From positions 12,768,221 through 12,832,220 of the forward strand of contig OZ023181.1 of NCBI GenBank assembly GCA_963995505.1: 64,000 bases of DNA. Direction: 5' to 3'. Of this stretch, positions 58,748 to 64,000 are shown in pieces. Below the pieces are notes generated by a model. The model was not told the origin of the DNA. It worked only from the letters and a program-made list of their open reading frames with translations, and did not search any database. Origin of the DNA: Hypericum androsaemum. Its lineage: Eukaryota; Streptophyta; Magnoliopsida; Malpighiales; Hypericaceae. Position 1 is the stretch's first letter. Each line of letters starts with the position of its first letter. A program made the translations under genes and the position numbers.

Positions 58748-61700
58748 ATGTCGCATGAAGGTCAAAATATGGGAAACATAGACCTTAAGTTATTAGTGGA
58801 TGCCTTGGCCGGGAAGCTTGAGCAGATGGTGCAAGCTCAGATGGAGCCTTTGCAACTACGCGTGGATGCCGTGGAGAATTCTCGTGACAACCCCCAAACG
58901 CGAGGCGAACTCCAAAGGCGTAGGAGAGGAGTACCTATTGGAGAATCGAGCGTAGCTGATTCTGAGTCGGAAGAAGGCGTAGGCTCTACAAGGAGTCTTA
59001 GGAGAGCAAGAACAAACCGTCCACCTAGGGAGGCAAGGCCAAAGAGAGACGACAACATAGGGAGTATCAAACTGAAGATACCTTCCTTTGCTGGTCGTTC
59101 TGACCCGGAGGCGTACTTAGAGTGGGAGAAGAAGATTGAGTTCGTGTTTGATTGCCACAATAGCTCCGAAGAAAAGAAGGTAAAACTTGCCATCACCGAA
59201 TTCACTGATTATGCTATAACTTGGTGGGATCAACTTGTGACTAGCAGGAGGAGAAATAGAGAACGCCCTATAGCTACTTGGGAAGACATGAAAGTGGTGA
59301 TGAGGAAGAGATTTGTTCCAAGTCATTACTATAGAGAGCTGTATAAGAAGTTACAAGGAATGAGGCAAGGAAGTTTGAGTGTGGAGGAGTATTTCAAACA
59401 GATGGAGATGGCCATGATAAGAGCTGATATAGATGAAGATAGAGAAGTTACAATGGCAAGGTTCTTGAATGGACTCAATCCTGAAATTCAAGACAAAGTT
59501 GAGTTGCAACACTATGTGGAGTTGGAGGACATGGTGCATATGGCAACGAAAATTGAGAAGCAACTCAAGAGAGGAGAGGGGAGAACAAAAGCTACATCGA
59601 ATTCTACTTGGAAGCCAAACTACCAAAAGAAGTTTGACAAGCCACAAGCAGCCAAAGTAGAGCATAAATCCGAGAGTTCTCAAGCTAATTCTCAAAGGAA
59701 AGTGGAAGTCACTCCAGCTAGGAACCGTGACATCAAGTGCTTTAAGTGTCAAGGAAGAGGGCACATCTCAAGTCAATGCCCTAACAAGCAAGCAATGGTG
59801 ATCAAGGAGAGTGGAGAGATTGAAACTGAAGAAGAGGATTCGGAGCATGAAAGCATGCCTTCTTTGGAGGACGTATCCGAGGAAGAGTACCAAGCTGCTG
59901 AGAGGCTTACTCTTGTGTCTAGAAGAGCATTGAATGTGCAAGTAAAAGAAGAAAATGATGTGGCTCAAAGAGAAAATATTTTTCACACAAGGTGCTATGT
60001 CAAAGACAAGGTGTGTAGTGTCATCATAGATGGAGGAAGTTGTGCTAATGTTGCAAGCACTACTATGGTGGAGAAGTTAGGGTTACTCACGGGAAAACAC
60101 CCTAAGCCTTACAAACTACAATGGCTGAATGATAGTGGAGAAGTACGAGTGATGAAGCAAGTATTGGTAGCATTCCGCATTGGCAACTATGAGGATGAAG
60201 TGTTGTGTGATGTTGTACCAATGCAAGCTGGTCACCTATTGTTAGGTAGGCCGTGGCAGTTTGATAGGAAAGTGCATCATGATGGCTACACCAACAAGTA
60301 TTCATTTATACTTAAGAAGAGAGTAATCACCTTGGCACCCTTGTCACCATCACAAGTTTGTGAAGATCAACGTCAGTTGCAAAAAGAAAGTGATGAGCAA
60401 AGAGAGCGTGACAAGAAGAAAAAGAATGAGAGGAGAGAAGAAGCCGAAAAAAAGATAAGAAAAACGGCCAATGGAGAGGAAAAGATTGAGAAAACAAAAG
60501 AAGCCGGAAAAACAGAAATTAAAACGGCCAAAGAGAGAAAAAACGAGAGTTGGAAAAAGAGTTACTATGTGGGAACAAGTGATATTAAGCAAGCATGCTT
60601 TACAAAGAAGCCTATGATCTTACTTCGGTATAGGGAGGCACTTTTAAACACTAACGAGCTTGAACCACATGTACCTAGTACGGTTGTGTCTCTTTTGCAG
60701 GATTACAAGGATGTCTTTCCCGACGAGCTACCACCTGGTTTGCCACCTATTCGTGGGATTGAACATCAAATAGACTTTGTCCCGGGAGCTACCATACCTA
60801 ACCGTCCCGCATATAGAAGCAATCCTGAAGAGACAAAGGAGCTTGAGAAGCAAGTCAACGAGCTGTTGGAGAAAGGGTACGTAAGAGAGAGCATGAGTCC
60901 ATATGCTGTTCCAGTCCTACTTGTGCCCAAGAAGGATAAAACATGGAGAATGTGTGTTGATTGCCGAGCAGTCAACAACATAATGGTAAAATATCGTCAC
61001 CCTATCCCTCGTTTAGATGACATGTTAGATGAGTTGCATGGTTCTTGCATGTTTTCTAAGATTGATTTGAAGAGTGGTTATCATCAAATTAGGATGAAAG
61101 AAGGAGATGAGTGGAAGACTGCTTTTAAAACTAAGTATGGGTTGTATGAGTGGATGGTCATGCCATTTGGTTTGTCCAACGCACCTAGCACGTTTATGCG
61201 ACTCATGAATCATGTTCTACGTCCATTCATTGGTAAATTTGTAGTTGTTTACTTTGATGATATACTCATCTATAGCAAGAACGTGGGGGATCATCTAGAA
61301 CATTTGAAATCTGTCTTAGATGCACTTAGAGAAGAACAATTGTTTGCTAACTTGAAGAAGTGCACCTTTTGTACGGATAAGCTTGTATTCTTGGGTTTTG
61401 TTGTTGGAGCTAACGGAATACAGGTTGATGAAGAAAAGATCCGAGCTATCCGTGAATGGCCAAGCCCTACAAGTGTTGCTAATGTTAGGAGCTTTCATGG
61501 ACTAGCTAGTTTTTATAGGAGATTTGTGAAGGACTTTAGTAGCATAGCCGCACCCATAACTGAAGTCATCAAGAAGAACGTGGGCTTTACTTGGGGAGAA
61601 GCTCAAGAGAAGGCTTTCCAACTACTGAAAGGGAAGTTGACTAATGCACCCTTGTTAGCTTTACCTAATTTCTCTAAGACTTTCGAAATAGAGTGTGATG

Positions 61701-61873
61701 CTTCTGGTGTAGGAATTGGAGCTGTCCTTATGCAAGAAGGAAGACCTATTGCATACTTTAGTGAGAAACTAAGTGGTGCAACCTTGAATTACCCGACCTA
61801 TGACAAGGAGTTGTACGCACTAGTTCGAGCATTGGAGACATGGCAGCATTATTTGTGGCCAAGGAGTTCGTGA
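58748..61873 (+). CDS. gag-pol: Element D Gag-Pol, first part: gag, protease, RT, RNase H start
   Basis: ATG at 58748 is the natural start ([10 protein letters not shown]), and 1041 codons are open. The capsid-like region runs from about residue 107 ([18 protein letters not shown]) to 270. The CCHC knuckle [14 protein letters not shown] starts at residue ~331. The retropepsin site IIDGGSCAN has its Asp at 428. A Lys/Glu-rich linker lies around 545-610. RT spans about 695-880, with YFDD at 835-838. The first RNase H acidic residue (ECDASG) is at 984. The frame ends prematurely at 61873, after LWP, because one base is missing at about 61858-61860, in a run that is three Cs in element B and two here. 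The three catalytic centres listed above are intact. The defect may be a real mutation or a consensus error in a short homopolymer. Confidence 0.94.
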   Translation: MSHEGQNMGNIDLKLLVDALAGKLEQMVQAQMEPLQLRVDAVENSRDNPQTRGELQRRRRGVPIGESSVADSESEEGVGSTRSLRRARTNRPPREARPKRDDNIGSIKLKIPSFAGRSDPEAYLEWEKKIEFVFDCHNSSEEKKVKLAITEFTDYAITWWDQLVTSRRRNRERPIATWEDMKVVMRKRFVPSHYYRELYKKLQGMRQGSLSVEEYFKQMEMAMIRADIDEDREVTMARFLNGLNPEIQDKVELQHYVELEDMVHMATKIEKQLKRGEGRTKATSNSTWKPNYQKKFDKPQAAKVEHKSESSQANSQRKVEVTPARNRDIKCFKCQGRGHISSQCPNKQAMVIKESGEIETEEEDSEHESMPSLEDVSEEEYQAAERLTLVSRRALNVQVKEENDVAQRENIFHTRCYVKDKVCSVIIDGGSCANVASTTMVEKLGLLTGKHPKPYKLQWLNDSGEVRVMKQVLVAFRIGNYEDEVLCDVVPMQAGHLLLGRPWQFDRKVHHDGYTNKYSFILKKRVITLAPLSPSQVCEDQRQLQKESDEQRERDKKKKNERREEAEKKIRKTANGEEKIEKTKEAGKTEIKTAKERKNESWKKSYYVGTSDIKQACFTKKPMILLRYREALLNTNELEPHVPSTVVSLLQDYKDVFPDELPPGLPPIRGIEHQIDFVPGATIPNRPAYRSNPEETKELEKQVNELLEKGYVRESMSPYAVPVLLVPKKDKTWRMCVDCRAVNNIMVKYRHPIPRLDDMLDELHGSCMFSKIDLKSGYHQIRMKEGDEWKTAFKTKYGLYEWMVMPFGLSNAPSTFMRLMNHVLRPFIGKFVVVYFDDILIYSKNVGDHLEHLKSVLDALREEQLFANLKKCTFCTDKLVFLGFVVGANGIQVDEEKIRAIREWPSPTSVANVRSFHGLASFYRRFVKDFSSIAAPITEVIKKNVGFTWGEAQEKAFQLLKGKLTNAPLLALPNFSKTFEIECDASGVGIGAVLMQEGRPIAYFSEKLSGATLNYPTYDKELYALVRALETWQHYLWPRSS

Positions 61874-63534
61874 TTCACACTGATCATGAGTCACTCAAGC
61901 ACTTAAAGGGGCAACACAAGCTGAACAAGAGGCATGCACGATGGGTGGAATTCATTGAGACATTTCCTTATGTCATTCGCTACAAGCAAGGTAAGGAAAA
62001 TGTAGTGGCTGATGCACTATCACGAAGGTACGCCTTGATCTCAACTCTTGATGCTAAACTACTTGGCTTTGAACACATTAAGGAGATGTATGTTGATGAT
62101 GTTGATTTTGGCGAGTTGTTTAGATCAACTGAAAGAAGTGCATTTGGTAAGTTCTTTCGTAATGAAGGTTACCTATTTCGTGAAAACAAACTTTGTGTGC
62201 CTAATTGTTCGATGCGAGAATTACTAATTCAGGAGGCACATGGAGGTGGCTTAATGGGGCATTTTGGAATTGCAAAGACCTTGGCAATGCTACAAGATCA
62301 TTTCTTTTGGCCACACATGAAGAGAGACGTTGAGAGAGTTTGTGGTCGTTGCATCACTTGCAAGCAAGCCAAGTCAAAGGTAAAACCCCATGGTTTGTAC
62401 ACCCCACTACCTATACCTAGTGAGCCCTGGATTGATATCTCTATGGATTTTGTGTTAGGCCTACCTAGGACTAAGCGTGGAAGAGATTCAATTTTTGTGG
62501 TAGTGGATAGGTTTTCTAAGATGGCACATTTCATTCCATGTCATAAGACTGATGATGCTTCAAACATTGCTGATTTGTTCTTTAGAGAGGTTGTTAGGTT
62601 GCATGGCATGCCTAGGACAATTATCTCTGATAGAGATGCTAAGTTCCTAAGTTACTTTTGGAAGACCTTGTGGTGCAAGTTAGGTACTAAGTTGTTGTTT
62701 TCTACTACTTGTCATCCTCAAACTGATGGTCAAACTGAAGTAGTGAATAGGACTTTGTCTACACTTTTGAGAGCACTCATTAAGCATAACATTAAGACTT
62801 GGGAAGAATGTTTGCCTCATGTTGAGTTTGCTTATAATCGTTCTGTCCATTCTGCTACTCAATTCTCACCATTTGAGCTTGTTTATGGATTTAATCCTTT
62901 GACTCCATTGGATTTATCACCTCTACCTTCGAGTGAGCAAGTTAACTTAGATGGCAAGAAGAAAGCTGAATTTGTCAAGCAGTTACATGAGAAAGCAAGA
63001 ATGAACATCGAGAAGCGCACGGAGCACTATGCAAGGCAAGCAAACAAAGGAAGGCACAAGGTTGTCTTTGAGCCGGGAGATTGGGTTTGGCTACATATGA
63101 GGAAGGAGCGTTTTCCTGTACAAAGACGTTCAAAGTTTCTACCACGGGGAGATGGTCCATTCCAAGTGCTAGAACGCATTAATGATAATGCCTACAAGCT
63201 AGACCTTCCGGGTGAGTATAGTGTAAGTGCTTCGTTTAGTGTGGCTGACTTGAGTCCGTTTGATGTAGGTGATGATTTGAGGACAAATCCTTTTCAAGAG
63301 GAGGGGACTGATGTGAGCAAGCCTACAGATGCACCAACTATCAAGCTTGTAGACTCGAAGCAAGTTCAAGTTCCAATTGGGCCAATGACAAGAGCAAGAG
63401 CTAGGAAGTTGCAATCTGATTTCAATGGACTAATGCATGAAGTTTGGGCTCAAGCAAGTTCGTGGAGGACCAAGGACGTCCAAGAAACCCAAGGGAGGCC
63501 CATGCACGTTTTGGAGGCTGAATGGGAAGCTTGA
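61861..63534 (+). CDS. pol: Element D Pol, second part: RNase H end, integrase and LTR-encoded tail
   Basis: Homology resumes in the shifted frame at [15 protein letters not shown]. An ATG 21 bp upstream exists by chance in this frame and is not a natural start. The HHCC domain (GHFGIAKTL...[13 protein letters not shown]) is complete, and the DDE core is present: Asp in SMDFVLGLP, Asp in SDRDAKF, Glu in [11 protein letters not shown]. The C-terminal domain has [36 protein letters not shown] and [20 protein letters not shown]. No chromodomain is seen. After the polypurine tract the frame crosses into the 3' LTR and encodes [20 protein letters not shown] to the stop at 63534. That tail looks like the CR-type motif of CRM elements, an assignment made from memory. 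Confidence 0.92.
   Translation, partial: KEFVIHTDHESLKHLKGQHKLNKRHARWVEFIETFPYVIRYKQGKENVVADALSRRYALISTLDAKLLGFEHIKEMYVDDVDFGELFRSTERSAFGKFFRNEGYLFRENKLCVPNCSMRELLIQEAHGGGLMGHFGIAKTLAMLQDHFFWPHMKRDVERVCGRCITCKQAKSKVKPHGLYTPLPIPSEPWIDISMDFVLGLPRTKRGRDSIFVVVDRFSKMAHFIPCHKTDDASNIADLFFREVVRLHGMPRTIISDRDAKFLSYFWKTLWCKLGTKLLFSTTCHPQTDGQTEVVNRTLSTLLRALIKHNIKTWEECLPHVEFAYNRSVHSATQFSPFELVYGFNPLTPLDLSPLPSSEQVNLDGKKKAEFVKQLHEKARMNIEKRTEHYARQANKGRHKVVFEPGDWVWLHMRKERFPVQRRSKFLPRGDGPFQVLERINDNAYKLDLPGEYSVSASFSVADLSPFDVGDDLRTNPFQEEGTDVSKPTDAPTIKLVDSKQVQVPIGPMTRARARKLQSDFNGLMHEVWAQASSWRTKDVQETQGRPMHVLEAEWEA
63296..63307 (+). promoter_or_regulatory. Polypurine tract of element D
   Basis: AAGAGGAGGGGA, one base before the 3' LTR start TGATGTGAGC. 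The tract is also coding (Gln-Glu-Glu-Gly). Confidence 0.88.
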
Positions 63535-64000
63535 CATGCACGAAAGCTTCTAGATGCATGCGCACATGGAGAATCAAGAAGAATCAGCCTATTTAGGCCA
63601 TGCATCTAATTGTTTTGGACGTGCAACTAGTAGCTATTCTATTAGATATTATTTGCTTATATTATTCCTTGTTTAGTTGCATAAGTTCGGCCAGAATCTC
63701 CTTAGAATAGGAAAGAGAGTTTTGGCCAGCCTTTGAATTCCTTTTAAGGAGTTAGCTTGTTTAGGAATATTTTGGTACTTTGGGAGCCTATATAAAGAGG
63801 ACTCCTAGCAATAAAACGTACACATACAATTCGGAAATACTTAGCATTGGCTAATTGAGAGTTTTGATACTCGTTTGTTCTTGCTTAGGCTGGTGAGTCG
63901 TCTTGGCTAGAATTTATCCTTCACTTATCAAGCGGATATTCCATCCCCGCTTGTGGCGTGATACGACCTTAGGTCAAGGTTCAGAAGCCCTTGCAGCGGG
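63309..64000 (+). repeat. 3' LTR of element D (cut by window edge)
   Basis: The 692 visible bases match the 5' LTR except for one extra A at about 63887. The last ~115 bp lie outside the window. The first 226 bp are coding. Confidence 0.95.

Larger units (their letters stand above)
57311..64000 (+). mobile_element. Element D: young, nearly intact CRM-like Ty3/gypsy retrotransposon (family 2)
   Basis: Contains 5' LTR, primer site, leader, gag-pol, polypurine tract and all but about the last 115 bp of the 3' LTR; the right end is outside the window. The two LTRs differ by only one single-base indel over ~690 compared bases, so the insertion is recent. Coding is complete except for one apparent one-base deletion between the two halves of RNase H. 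It inserted into an older related LTR at 57310/57311. The predicted target repeat CTTGG (57306-57310) should recur just past the right edge. The polyprotein tail is encoded in the 3' LTR. Confidence 0.96.

Noticed and set aside
61840..61860. ATG at 61840 as the start of a separate integrase gene in element D
   Set aside because: The first seven codons are out of register with the homologous protein in element B. Homology begins only at 61861, so the ATG is a by-product of the one-base shift.

Overview
This is a plant nuclear window, most likely heterochromatin and plausibly pericentromeric or centromeric. About 61% of it is one family of degenerate, decamer-based satellite DNA, with plus-strand consensus close to CCTTTTCTTG. 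Nearly all the rest is Ty3/gypsy LTR retrotransposons. I see no host cellular gene, rRNA, tRNA or CRISPR array. The plant assignment rests on three things: the Gag-PR-RT-RNaseH-INT polyproteins are typical of plant Ty3/gypsy elements, the primer sites match plant initiator tRNA-Met (TGGTATCAGAGC), and the elements are nested. The species cannot be read from the window.

Layout. 1-3384: 3' part of element A (family 1, + strand), with a complete 3' LTR abutting the satellite. 3385-16524: satellite block 1, with an internal tandem duplication of about 3.3 kb. 16525-17975: element E (- strand), a non-autonomous derivative with one intact ORF of unknown function and a perfect 148-bp-arm palindrome at its 3' end. 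17976-27417: satellite block 2. 27418-39716: element B (family 2, - strand), split by element C (family 1, - strand, 32027-37567); the C insertion has a clear 5-bp target duplication inside B's gag. 39717-53091: satellite block 3, holding an almost exact 1200-bp higher-order repeat. 53092-53607: a solo LTR of family-1 type. 53608-56591: satellite block 4. 56592-57310: two LTR fragments. 57311-64000: element D (family 2, + strand), young and nearly intact, interrupted by one apparent single-base frameshift and running off the right edge.

How the parts fit together. A, B and the solo LTR sit directly in satellite, and the satellite keeps the same strand polarity on both sides of every insertion, so the array predates them. 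Family 2 (B, D and the fragment at 56636) reads its integrase C-terminus into the 3' LTR and encodes a [12 protein letters not shown] motif there. From memory, this arrangement is characteristic of CRM-lineage chromoviruses, the centromeric retrotransposons of plants. Satellite plus CRM-like elements makes this a candidate centromeric array, which the sequence alone cannot prove. The very long ORFs across the satellite come from a stop-free 10-bp repeat cycling through the frames, so I do not call them as genes.
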